Origin: Pseudoduganella flava
GTDB taxonomy: Bacteria > Pseudomonadota > Gammaproteobacteria > Burkholderiales > Burkholderiaceae_D
Direction of reading: 5' to 3'
NCBI RefSeq assembly: GCF_007830495.1
Contig: NZ_VLKW01000003.1
Span: 124,001-188,000, forward strand
Length of the DNA: 64,000 nt
Numbering within the stretch: position 1 is the first letter of the stretch; every line of letters begins with the position of its first letter. The notes below the pieces were generated by a model. That model was not told the origin of the DNA. It searched no databases and saw only the letters and a list, made by a program, of their open reading frames with translations. The translations under genes and the position numbers were made by a program. Of the stretch, positions 51,129 through 60,019 are shown piece by piece.

Positions 51129-51154
51129 TTGTTACCCGGTTGGCAAGGTATAAT
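51129..51154 (+). promoter_or_regulatory. Possible promoter of the polysaccharide export genes
   Basis: A perfect -10 TATAAT (51149-51154) in the 126-base gap before the Wzm gene. The best -35 candidate TTGTTA at 51129-51134 is only 14 bases away, so the -35 is doubtful. Confidence 0.4.
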
Positions 51155-51241
51155 CGCCCGTTTTTGTCCGGCCGCCGGCCGGCGACTTTCGTTACGCTCC
51201 ATGATTCTGATCCCCGCCCCCGCTCGAGCCGGAGAGCGTCC

Positions 51242-52042
51242 ATGATATTGCTGGGACGCCTGCACAATATTGCAAACTACCGCGGTTTCATTGCCGGTAG
51301 CGTGAAACGCGAATTCCAGTCGAAATACCGGAATTCCATCCTTGGCGCCGCCTGGACGATCCTGAATCCGCTGGCGATGATCATCGTCTACACGGTGATT
51401 TTCTCCCAGGTGATGCACAACCGCCTGCCGGGCGCGGGCTCCGCTTTCGCCTACAGCATCTACCTGTGCGCCGGCGTGCTGACGTGGAACCTGTTCGCCG
51501 AAATCACGACCAAGGCGCAAAGCGTATTCATCGACAATGCCGGGCTGATCAAGAAAATCAATTTCCCGCGCATTTGCCTGCCCGTCATCGTCGTGCTGAA
51601 TGCCTGCCTGAACTTCGCCATCATCTTCGGGCTGTTTACCGCCTTCCTTCTCATCACCGGTAATTTCCCCGGCTGGACATGGTTCGCCGTCTTCCCCGTG
51701 CTTGCACTGCAGATCCTGCTGGCGATCGGGCTGGGCATCACGCTCGGCGTCCTGAACGTGTTTTTCCGCGACGTCGGCCAGTTCTTTGCGATCTTCCTGC
51801 AATTCTGGTTCTGGTTCACGCCGGTCGTCTATCCCGTCGCGGCGCTCCCGGAGAATGTGCGCGGCCTGCTGGCATGGAACCCGATGGCCGCGGTGATCCG
51901 CGCCTACCAGGACATCCTCGTCAGCCACCAGTTGCCTCAATGGACCAGCCTGATACCGGCAGCCGTGCTCGCGCTGCTCCTGTGCCTCGTCGGCATGCAA
52001 TTGTTCCGCAAACGCGCTGGAGAAATGGTGGACGAGCTGTGA
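51242..52042 (+). CDS. wzm: Polysaccharide ABC exporter permease (Wzm type)
   Basis: A 266-residue inner-membrane protein with six helices of the ABC-2 family. It has the characteristic start KREFQSKYRNSILGAAWTIL and FWFWFTPVVYPV, and the AWNPMAAVIRAYQDI ending. With the next gene it exports undecaprenyl-linked O-polysaccharide or capsule to the periplasm. The last codons overlap the GTG start of the ATPase (GTGA). Confidence 0.93.
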   Translation: MILLGRLHNIANYRGFIAGSVKREFQSKYRNSILGAAWTILNPLAMIIVYTVIFSQVMHNRLPGAGSAFAYSIYLCAGVLTWNLFAEITTKAQSVFIDNAGLIKKINFPRICLPVIVVLNACLNFAIIFGLFTAFLLITGNFPGWTWFAVFPVLALQILLAIGLGITLGVLNVFFRDVGQFFAIFLQFWFWFTPVVYPVAALPENVRGLLAWNPMAAVIRAYQDILVSHQLPQWTSLIPAAVLALLLCLVGMQLFRKRAGEMVDEL

Positions 52043-53277
52043 ACGGCCAGATCAACGTCCGCGCACTGGGCAAATCGTATAAACGGTATCCCAACCATCG
52101 CGCCCGCCTGCTGGAATGGGTACTGCCGGGCAACCGGCCGCGCCACCAGGTCATCCACGTGCTGCAGGACATCTCGTTCGACGTCGCCGCCGGGGAAGCC
52201 GTCGGCATCATCGGCATCAACGGCGCCGGCAAGAGCACCCTCCTGAAGCTGATCACGGGGACGGCCACGCCGACCACCGGCAGCGTCAGCATCGGCGGCC
52301 GGGTCGCCGCGATGCTGGAACTGGGCATGGGGTTCCACCCCGATTTCTCCGGCCGCCAGAACGTGTACATGGCCGGGCAGCTGCTGGGCATGTCGGTGGA
52401 CGAGCTCACGCAGCTGATGCCGGACATCGAGGCATTCGCCGAGATCGGCGCCTATATCGACCAGCCGGTGCGCGTGTACTCCAGCGGCATGCAGATGCGG
52501 CTGGCGTTCAGCGTCGCGACCGCGCGCCGGCCCGACGTGCTGATCGTCGACGAGGCGCTGTCCGTGGGCGACGCGTATTTCCAGCACAAGAGCTTCGAGC
52601 GCATCCGCGCGTTCCGCAAGGATGGCACCACGCTGCTGATCGTCTCGCACGACAAGGGCGCGATCCAGTCGATCTGCGACCGCGCGATCCTGCTCGACGC
52701 CGGCCGCATCAGCAAGCAGGGCACGCCCGAGGAAATCATGGATTTCTACAACGCGATGCTGGCCGACCGGGAAGGAACGAACGTGCGGCAGGAAGCGGCC
52801 GAAAACGGCAAGCTGCAAACGATCTCGGGTACGGGCGAGGCGACGGTCGCGGACATTGCGCTGCTCGACGCGGCGGGCCAGCCGGCGGAAGTGCACGGCA
52901 CCGGCACCCCTGTAACGCTGCGCATCAAGGTCGCGGTTCATGCCGACCTGCCTGACCTGACGCTGGGCTACCGTATCAAGGACAGGCTGGGCCAGAACAT
53001 CTTCGGTACCAATACCTACCACAAGGGCATGCCGATCCCGCCGGTGCGGGCGGGCGACGAGCTGGTATTCGATTTCCACTTCCCGCTGAACCTGGGGCCC
53101 GGCAGCTATTCGATCGCCACCGCGCTGCACAGCGCCGACAACCACCTGATCGACAACTACGAGTGGCGCGACCTCGCCCTGGTGTTCGAGGTGATGAACT
53201 TCGCCCACGGCTATTTCGAGGGCTGCGCCTGGCTGGACCCACGGATCGACATGAGCAAAAGCGACAACCGATCATGA
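52039..53277 (+). CDS. wzt: Polysaccharide ABC exporter ATPase with Wzt C-terminal domain
   Basis: A 412-residue protein. The ATPase has Walker A GINGAGKST, the short signature YSSGMQMRLAF and Walker B VLIVDEALSVGD. Residues about 275-412 form the Wzt_C beta-sandwich (TLGYRIKDRLGQNIFGTNTY, GSYSIATALHSAD), which recognises the modified chain end of the polysaccharide before export. This domain implies chain-terminated O-antigen made fully in the cytoplasm. GTG start at 52039, coupled to wzm; the stop overlaps the next ATG. Confidence 0.94.
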   Translation: MNGQINVRALGKSYKRYPNHRARLLEWVLPGNRPRHQVIHVLQDISFDVAAGEAVGIIGINGAGKSTLLKLITGTATPTTGSVSIGGRVAAMLELGMGFHPDFSGRQNVYMAGQLLGMSVDELTQLMPDIEAFAEIGAYIDQPVRVYSSGMQMRLAFSVATARRPDVLIVDEALSVGDAYFQHKSFERIRAFRKDGTTLLIVSHDKGAIQSICDRAILLDAGRISKQGTPEEIMDFYNAMLADREGTNVRQEAAENGKLQTISGTGEATVADIALLDAAGQPAEVHGTGTPVTLRIKVAVHADLPDLTLGYRIKDRLGQNIFGTNTYHKGMPIPPVRAGDELVFDFHFPLNLGPGSYSIATALHSADNHLIDNYEWRDLALVFEVMNFAHGYFEGCAWLDPRIDMSKSDNRS

Positions 53278-54569
53278 CATTTACTTCGTACGCGCGCAAT
53301 TTCGAAGACCTGCTGCTGTGGCGCGCCCTGCGCGACGTGCCGCACGGCTTCTATATCGATGTCGGCGCCGGCGAACCACGCCGGGACTCCGCGACCCATG
53401 CGTTCTACGAGCGCGGCTGGCGTGGCATCAACATCGAACCGGCGCCCGGCATGCAGCGCCGCCTCGCCATCGAACGGCCGGCCGACGTGAACCTGCCGTG
53501 CGGTGCCGGCGCGGCACCGGCGACGCTGCCGTTTTTCGAGGAAGCGGACGGACTGGGCTCGACGTTCGATCCCGACCAGGCGCAGCGGCTGAGCGTCGCC
53601 GGCCACGTCGTGCTGCAGCGCGAAGCACCGGTCCGCACGCTCGCCGCGATCTGCGCCGAGCAGGCGGTCGGCGCCATCCACTTCCTGCGCATTGCCACCG
53701 GCGGGGCCGAGGCGCAGGTGCTGGCGGGCTTCGACCTGGCGCGTTGGCGGCCCTGGATCGTCGTCGTCGAAGGCGATGCGGGACGCGAGGACCTGCTGGC
53801 GGCGGGCTACCGGTTCGCGTACACGGACGCACGGAACTGCTACTACGTCGCGCCCGAGCAGGCGCACCTGGCCGCGACGCTGGCGGTGCCGCCGCACCCG
53901 GCCGACGATTTCGTGCTGTGCGAAGGCCATCCCTACAGCCAGCCACTGGACGAATGGCGCCGCCGCACGGCCGCCGCCGAAGCCGCCGCCGACGAGGCGC
54001 GCAACTGGGCGATGGCGCACGTCAAGGAGTGGAAGGACAAACACTATCTGTCCAACGAAAACGCGCAGAAGGCGCGCCGCGCGGAAGCGGAACTGGCGGC
54101 GCTGACGGCGCGCCTGGCTGAAGCGAATGCGCGCCTGACGGACCTGACCAACCGCGCCCGCCAGGCCGATGAAATGGATGCGACGCTGGCGGCGGTCTAT
54201 GCCAGCCTGTCGTGGAAGGTCACGCGGCCGCTGCGCGGCGCGAGGAACGTGGCACGCGCGGCGGTGCGCATCGGCCGTCGCACGGCACAGGCGGCGCGTA
54301 CCGGAGCTATCCGGGTCGCCAAGGGCCTGCTGGGCCGCGCCATCCGCTTCGTCGTGTCGCGCCCCGCCCTGGCCTTCTTCCTGCGGCGCCAGATCGCCCG
54401 CTTCCCGGGCCTGGTGCCGCGCGCACGCGCCATCCTGATGCGCAGCCGGCACACGACCGCAGCCCCTGGCGGCGGCGCAACGGCAACGGACCTGACGCAT
54501 GTTCCGGATGCGGCCCGACGCGTGTTCGCGGACCTGTCGCGCCCCCGGCGCCAGCCTCCCCATTCCTGA
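53274..54569 (+). CDS. FkbM-family SAM-dependent methyltransferase with coiled-coil tail
   Basis: A 431-residue protein. The N-terminal 190 residues are an FkbM methyltransferase (NFEDLLLWRALRDV, SAM loop FYIDVGAGEPRRDSATHAFY, acidic GINIEPAPG). Residues about 230-305 are an Ala/Glu/Arg-rich coiled coil, followed by a Arg-rich region with SLSWKVTRPLRG. The family methylates sugar hydroxyls; next to Wzt_C it is a candidate chain terminator that caps the O-polysaccharide. The coiled coil could measure chain length as in WbdD. It starts ATGA-coupled to wzt. Confidence 0.88.
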   Translation: MTFTSYARNFEDLLLWRALRDVPHGFYIDVGAGEPRRDSATHAFYERGWRGINIEPAPGMQRRLAIERPADVNLPCGAGAAPATLPFFEEADGLGSTFDPDQAQRLSVAGHVVLQREAPVRTLAAICAEQAVGAIHFLRIATGGAEAQVLAGFDLARWRPWIVVVEGDAGREDLLAAGYRFAYTDARNCYYVAPEQAHLAATLAVPPHPADDFVLCEGHPYSQPLDEWRRRTAAAEAAADEARNWAMAHVKEWKDKHYLSNENAQKARRAEAELAALTARLAEANARLTDLTNRARQADEMDATLAAVYASLSWKVTRPLRGARNVARAAVRIGRRTAQAARTGAIRVAKGLLGRAIRFVVSRPALAFFLRRQIARFPGLVPRARAILMRSRHTTAAPGGGATATDLTHVPDAARRVFADLSRPRRQPPHS

Positions 54570-54580
54570 CCTGAAACCTT

Positions 54581-57526
54581 ATGCGTATCGTACTCGACCT
54601 GCAAGCGTGCCAGGGCTCCAGCACGCACCGCGGCATCGGCCGCTATTCGATGGCCCTGACGCTGGCGATGCTGCGCCAGGGCGGCAACCACGAATTCCGC
54701 CTCGCGCTGAATTACCGGTTCCCGGACAGCGTGCGCAGGCTGCGCAAGACGTTCGACGGCCTGCTGCCGCAGACGCACATCGGCGGCTTCGAACTGCCGG
54801 AGGCGATCTGGGAACATCAGGTAGCCAACAGCTGGCGGCTGAGGGCGGCGGAGCAGGTGCGTGAACACTACCTGGCCTCGCTGAACCCGGATGTCGTGCA
54901 CGTTTCGAGCCTGTTCGAAGGACTGGGCGAAGACGCCTGCGTGTCCGTCGCGCACAGCCGCAGCCGCTTCAACACGGCCATCACGCTGTACGACCTGATT
55001 CCGCTGGTGCGCAAGGAAACGTATCTCACCGATCCGCACGTGGCGAACTGGTACTACCGCAAGCTGCAAAGCCTGAAGAACGCGCAAGTGCTGCTGGCCA
55101 TCTCGGGCCATTCCCGCCGCGAAGCGATCGACGCGCTGCAGCTGCCGGAAGACCAGGTCGTCAACATCTCGTCGGCGGTGGACGACATCTTCTTGCCAAT
55201 GCAGGTCGCTCCCGCGGACGAGGCCGCGCTGCGCGCACGCTATGGCCTGCCGCGCCCGTACATCATGTACACCGGCGGCATCGACTATCGCAAGAACATC
55301 GAGGGGCTGATCGAGGCGTACTCGATGCTGCCGGGCGCGCTGCGCCAGAAGTACCAGCTTGCCGTCGTCTGCAGCGTCCCCGATACCGAACGGTTGCGAC
55401 TGCAAAACCTGGCTACCCGCTTCGGCATTCCCGAGGGCGACCTCGTACTGACCGGGTTCGTGCCGGACCAGGACCTCGTCACGCTGTACAACCTGACCGA
55501 CCTGTTCGTCTTCCCATCGCTGCAGGAAGGCTTCGGCCTGCCCGCGCTGGAAGCGATGTCCTGCGGCGTCGCGACGATCGGCTCGAACAACAGCAGCATC
55601 CCGGAGGTGATCGGCCGTGCCGACGCGTTGTTCGACCCGAACCGGGTCCCCGATATCGCCGCGAAGATCGAGCAGGCGCTTACCGACCGTGACTTCAACG
55701 CGAGCCTGCGCGCCCACGGCCTCGTGCAGGCGAAGGAATTCTCGTGGGATGCCAGCGCGCGCAAGGCGCTGGACGCATTCGAGCACGCCCACGAACGGCG
55801 CCTGAGCCGGCCGGCCGTCAGCGTGGCGGGCGCGCAGCCACGGCGCCTGCGCCTGGCCTTCGTGTCGCCGATGCCGCCGGAGCGCTCGGGCATCGCCGAC
55901 AAGAGTGCCGAGCTGCTGCCCGAACTGGCCAGGTATTACGACATCGAACTGGTGCTGGCCCAGCCCGATCTCGCCGATCGCTGGGCGATCGCGAACTATC
56001 CGCGCCGTTCGGTTGAATGGTTCGAGCAGAACGCATGGCGCTATGACCGCGTGTTCTATCACTTCGGGAACTCGGCGTTCCACGCCCACATGTTCGAGCT
56101 GCTGGCCAGCCATCCCGGCGTCGTCGCGCTGCACGACTTCTACATGAGCGGCGCGGTCAACTACATCTCCGCCGCCAGCGGCAACCGCGATCATTATTGC
56201 CAGGCGCTGTATGCCTCTCATGGCTACGCGGCGCTGGTTCATGAACGCGAGCGCGGCCGCGAGGAATCGTATTACCGCTATCCGTGCAATCGGCACGTAT
56301 TGGAAAACGCCGCCGGCATCGTGGTGCATTCGGCCCACTCGAAAGAGCTGGCGGAGCGGTGGTACGGCCCGGGCAGCGCGGACGACTGGCGCCTCGTGCC
56401 GTTGCTGCGCACCCTGCCTGGCCAGGTCGACCGCGCCGGCGCACGCCGGCACCTCGGGCTGGGCGACGACGACATCCTGTTTTGCTCGTTCGGCCTCGTC
56501 TCGATCACGAAGTGCAACGAACGGATCCTCGAGGCGTGGCTCAATTCGCCGCTGAACGACGATGCCCGATGCCACCTCGTGTTCGTCGGCGAGAACGACG
56601 TCGGCCCGTTCGGCAACGCGCTGGCCGCGCGAATGGCCGGCCATCCGCGCGTCCGCATCACCGGTTTCGCGTCGCAGGAACTCTATCAGACCTACCTCGC
56701 CGCGGCGGACATCGCGGTACAGCTGCGCGCACGCACGCGCGGCGAAACGTCGGCGACGATCCTCGATTGCCTCGCCTACCGCCTGCCCACCGTGATCAAC
56801 CGGCACGGCTCCGCCGCCGAGATGCCGGAACAGGTGGCGCTACGCCTGCCCGACGAGTTTTCCGATGCCGAGCTGACGATGGCACTGCTGCGGCTGCGGC
56901 GCGACCGCGAGTTCGCGCGCCGGCTCGGCGACGCCGGCTACGACTACCTGTACGCCGAACACCATCCGGCACGCGTTGCCCGCCTGTACCACGAGGCCAT
57001 CGAGGCATTCGCGCAGGACGGCCAACGGTCGCGCTACCTGGAGCTGATCGATTCGCTGGCGCTGCTCGATACCGGCATCGCGCCGACCGACCAGGACCGC
57101 CTGCAGGTGGCGGCCAGCATCGCTGCCAACACGCCGGTGCTGGGGCCCCGCCAGTTGCTGGTCGACGTGACGGGCATCGGTGCCGATGACGCGGCCGCCG
57201 CGCTGATCCGGCCGCTGCTGCTCGCCCCTCCGGCCGGCTGGCGGGTGGAGCCCGTACGGATCGAGGACCACCAGTACCGCTATGCGCGCCGCTTCGCGCT
57301 CGCGCTGATCGGGCATCCCGAACTGCCGCTGGACGATGCGGTGGCGCTGCTGTCGTGCACGGACGCCCTGTTGCTGGCGCACGACGCTGCGCCGGAAACG
57401 TTGCCGGCCGCGCCATTCGTGCGGGGCGTCACCGTGCTGAGCCTGCCCGCGCAACTGACCGCGCAGGACGTCGCCGGCTGGCTCGCCACCGTGCTGCCGC
57501 CGGAAGGCAGGGCGCATGCGCACTGA
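54581..57526 (+). CDS. Two-domain family 4 glycosyltransferase
   Basis: A 981-residue protein with two GT-B units. Unit 1 (about 1-410) has MRIVLDLQACQGSSTHRGIG, TGGIDYRKNIEGLIEAYSML and the donor loop FPSLQEGFGLPALEAMSCG. Unit 2 (about 425-790) has ERSGIADKSAELLPELARYY, SFGLVSITKCNERILEAWL and RGETSATILDCLAYRLPTVI. About 190 further residues have no clear family. Bifunctional mannosyltransferases of ABC-exported O-antigens have this size and layout. It begins 12 bases after the FkbM gene. Confidence 0.92.
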   Translation: MRIVLDLQACQGSSTHRGIGRYSMALTLAMLRQGGNHEFRLALNYRFPDSVRRLRKTFDGLLPQTHIGGFELPEAIWEHQVANSWRLRAAEQVREHYLASLNPDVVHVSSLFEGLGEDACVSVAHSRSRFNTAITLYDLIPLVRKETYLTDPHVANWYYRKLQSLKNAQVLLAISGHSRREAIDALQLPEDQVVNISSAVDDIFLPMQVAPADEAALRARYGLPRPYIMYTGGIDYRKNIEGLIEAYSMLPGALRQKYQLAVVCSVPDTERLRLQNLATRFGIPEGDLVLTGFVPDQDLVTLYNLTDLFVFPSLQEGFGLPALEAMSCGVATIGSNNSSIPEVIGRADALFDPNRVPDIAAKIEQALTDRDFNASLRAHGLVQAKEFSWDASARKALDAFEHAHERRLSRPAVSVAGAQPRRLRLAFVSPMPPERSGIADKSAELLPELARYYDIELVLAQPDLADRWAIANYPRRSVEWFEQNAWRYDRVFYHFGNSAFHAHMFELLASHPGVVALHDFYMSGAVNYISAASGNRDHYCQALYASHGYAALVHERERGREESYYRYPCNRHVLENAAGIVVHSAHSKELAERWYGPGSADDWRLVPLLRTLPGQVDRAGARRHLGLGDDDILFCSFGLVSITKCNERILEAWLNSPLNDDARCHLVFVGENDVGPFGNALAARMAGHPRVRITGFASQELYQTYLAAADIAVQLRARTRGETSATILDCLAYRLPTVINRHGSAAEMPEQVALRLPDEFSDAELTMALLRLRRDREFARRLGDAGYDYLYAEHHPARVARLYHEAIEAFAQDGQRSRYLELIDSLALLDTGIAPTDQDRLQVAASIAANTPVLGPRQLLVDVTGIGADDAAAALIRPLLLAPPAGWRVEPVRIEDHQYRYARRFALALIGHPELPLDDAVALLSCTDALLLAHDAAPETLPAAPFVRGVTVLSLPAQLTAQDVAGWLATVLPPEGRAHAH

Positions 57527-58697
57527 GCCCATGCGCAGCCGGCAGTTGCTTGTCGACCTATCGATGCTGGTGCAACACGACGCGCGCTCCGGCATCCAGC
57601 GCGTCGTGCGCAGCGTGTTCGCCGCGTTGCACGCGGCGCCGCCGCCGGGCTGGCGCGTGGCGGCGGTGCATGACGCCGGCGGGTACTACGTGTACAGCCG
57701 CAGCCATACCGACGGCACGCCGGCCGGGGACGACCCGCCGATCGCCGTCGACGCCGGCGATATCTTCCTCGGCCTCGACCTGGCACCGGAACATATCGTG
57801 CGCAACCAGGCCGTGCTGGCCGACCTGCGCCAGCATGGCGTGCGCATCCACTTCGTCGTCTACGACCTGGTGCCCCTGCTGCTGCCGGAACTGTTCCCGC
57901 CCGGCCTGCCGGAAGCATTCCGCCGCTGGTTCGATGCCGCGGCGTCCGTCGCCGACGGCTTCGTATGCATCTCCCATGCGGTGGCCGACGACGTGCTGGC
58001 GCAGCTCGAAGCCGCGCCGCCACGGCGCACCGGGTTGTTGCGGATCGGCTGCTTCCACTTGGGCGCGGACGTCGCAGCCAGCCAGCCCAGCAGTGGCGAA
58101 ACACCCGGCGAGGCCGGCGTGCTGGCCGCACTGGCGGCGCGGCCGACCGTGCTGATGGTGGGCACGCTGGAACCGCGCAAGATGCACGGGCAGGCGCTCG
58201 ACGCGCTAGAAGAATGCTGGCGCCGCGGCGAAGACGTGAACTTCGTCGTTGTCGGCAAGGCGGGCTGGCTGCTGGACCGCCTCGCCGCGCGCCTGCGCAA
58301 TCACGCCGAATGCGGCCACCGGCTGTTCTGGCTGGAACAGGCAAGTGACGAAACGCTGCTGCGGCTGTACGAGGGCAGCAGCGTCCTGCTCGCTAATTCC
58401 GCTGCCGAAGGGTTCGGCTTGCCGCTGATCGAGGCGGCCCGCCATGGCTTGCCGGTACTGGCGCGCGACTTGCCGGTGTTCCGGGAAGTGGCCGGCAGCC
58501 ACGCGACCTACTTCACCGCCGACAACGGCAGCCAGTTGGCCGACGCGCTGCAGCAGTGGCTCGCCGCATATCGCACCGGCGCGGCCATCCCCTCCGTGGG
58601 CATGCCGTACCTGGACTGGTCCGCAAGTACCGCCCAGCTGTTGCGCGTCATCCTGGACGGCTGCTGGGACCGGACGGCACCGGCTCGCCTGCCCTGA
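57516..58697 (+). CDS. Family 4 glycosyltransferase
   Basis: A 393-residue GT-B enzyme. It has LLVDLSMLVQHDARSGIQRV (acceptor domain start as in WbdA-type enzymes), LMVGTLEPRKMHGQALDAL and the donor loop NSAAEGFGLPLIEAARHGLP. It starts 11 bases before the end of the two-domain enzyme and belongs to the same transcript. Its last 50 bases overlap the 3' end of the reverse-strand acyltransferase gene. Confidence 0.92.
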   Translation: MRTEPMRSRQLLVDLSMLVQHDARSGIQRVVRSVFAALHAAPPPGWRVAAVHDAGGYYVYSRSHTDGTPAGDDPPIAVDAGDIFLGLDLAPEHIVRNQAVLADLRQHGVRIHFVVYDLVPLLLPELFPPGLPEAFRRWFDAAASVADGFVCISHAVADDVLAQLEAAPPRRTGLLRIGCFHLGADVAASQPSSGETPGEAGVLAALAARPTVLMVGTLEPRKMHGQALDALEECWRRGEDVNFVVVGKAGWLLDRLAARLRNHAECGHRLFWLEQASDETLLRLYEGSSVLLANSAAEGFGLPLIEAARHGLPVLARDLPVFREVAGSHATYFTADNGSQLADALQQWLAAYRTGAAIPSVGMPYLDWSASTAQLLRVILDGCWDRTAPARLP

Positions 58698-59901
58698 CCT
58701 GCTGGACCTGCGCGGCAGGATGAGCGGGACGGGCGCGCGGACCGAAGCGCCGCTCGAAGACCCGCGAGAACATCCACGCGCCGATCAGGCACACCGGGAC
58801 GCCGGCGGCCAGCAACAGCAGGAAGCGCGTCAGCGGTTCCTCGACCAGCAGCAGCGTGGCCCCGTACAGGGCCGTCAACAGCGGGATGTGAATCAGGTAC
58901 AGCGAGTAGGAGAACCCTCCCACCTTCACCAGTGCGCTGCTCTCGAGCAAACGGCGCAACGGCTGGGTCGGCGCGACGCCGGCCAGGCCGACCAGCAGCG
59001 CGGCCGTCAGCGCGCCGGCCAGCGGATCGAACCAGCGGAACATCGCATTGTGCCGCAGGACGCTCGGCACGTCGACGATCGGATAGGCATGGAACGCGGC
59101 GCCGATGGCCACGACAAGCAGCAACGCGGCGAGCCACGCCCCTTTGCGCAGCATGGCCCGGACGGATTCGAACCGTGGACTGAACGCCAGCGCAGCTGCG
59201 GCGATCCCCTGCACCAGCAGCACTACATAATACGGCGGCTGTGGTACCGAGGCATCGATCACCGGAATGCGGGGAAACGCATCCGACAGCGCCGTCAGGG
59301 CCACCGCGGCAACGGTACCCGCTGCCAGCAGTGCCGCCACGCCATGCCGCCGCCACACCCAGATGAGCAACGGGAAAACGGCATACAGGTGCCACTCGGT
59401 CGCAACGCTCCAGAAAGGACCATTCACGTTGTTGTATTGCGGGTAGATGTCCTGCATCAGCAGCAGATTGGTCCACAGCACCTGCCACGGCATGTCGCCG
59501 GTGAGGCCGAGATCGTGCCGTGCCCACCGGACGATCGGAACGAACGTGTTCACCAACAGGATCAGCGCCAGCGTGGCGAAGTAAGGCGGCAGGATGCGCG
59601 CCGCCCGGGCGGCGAAGAAGCCTTTCAACCCGCCGCGGTATGTGCCGTCGCCGCGTACCAGCGGTAGCGCAAGGCAGAAACCGGACAACACCAGAAACAC
59701 ATCGACGCCGTAATGCATGTACATCAGCGCGTTGAGGGGCGCCGCGGCCCAGCCTTCCCACGCCGTCCAGCCGAGCGGGAACAGGCGCAGATGGCCCAGC
59801 ATGACCCACAGCGCGGCAAGCGCCCGCAAGCCATCGAGAAATAGGAGCCGGTCGGCGGGGAGCTGGCGGTCAGTCACGATACGATCCGAAAAAAGTAGCA
59901 T
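58648..59901 (-). CDS. Acyltransferase family 3 (OafA/YrhL-like) membrane protein
   Basis: A 417-residue protein with about ten helices. It has the family start FLDGLRALAALWVMLGHLRL with the catalytic histidine, RAARILPPYFATLALILLV and FWSVATEWHLYAVFPLLIW. It moves acetyl or other acyl groups onto sugars of O-antigen or exopolysaccharide. The start MLLFSDRIVTD at 59901 is preferred to the in-frame ATG at 59979, which would add basic residues without a role. Opposite to the glycosyltransferase run, so it has its own promoter. Confidence 0.9.
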   Translation of the reverse strand: MLLFSDRIVTDRQLPADRLLFLDGLRALAALWVMLGHLRLFPLGWTAWEGWAAAPLNALMYMHYGVDVFLVLSGFCLALPLVRGDGTYRGGLKGFFAARAARILPPYFATLALILLVNTFVPIVRWARHDLGLTGDMPWQVLWTNLLLMQDIYPQYNNVNGPFWSVATEWHLYAVFPLLIWVWRRHGVAALLAAGTVAAVALTALSDAFPRIPVIDASVPQPPYYVVLLVQGIAAAALAFSPRFESVRAMLRKGAWLAALLLVVAIGAAFHAYPIVDVPSVLRHNAMFRWFDPLAGALTAALLVGLAGVAPTQPLRRLLESSALVKVGGFSYSLYLIHIPLLTALYGATLLLVEEPLTRFLLLLAAGVPVCLIGAWMFSRVFERRFGPRARPAHPAAQVQQVRAGEPVPSGPSSRPG

Positions 59902-59969
59902 TGTATGCTTTCGGCCCCGCAGTTGTCCTCTGCCGGCCGGCCGATCGGCATGGGAATATCGTTGGACAA

Positions 59970-59998
59970 TTGAAAGCAATACCGCCCCGGGTTATACT
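59970..59998 (+). promoter_or_regulatory. Promoter of the first GT-C-like gene
   Basis: -35 TTGAAA (59970-59975), a 17-base spacer, -10 TATACT (59993-59998), a good sigma-70 match. The start codon at 60020 lies about 15 bases past the expected transcription start. It sits in the divergent gap with the acyltransferase gene. Confidence 0.6.
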
Positions 59999-60019
59999 CG
60001 ATATTTTTGGCCAGAATAA

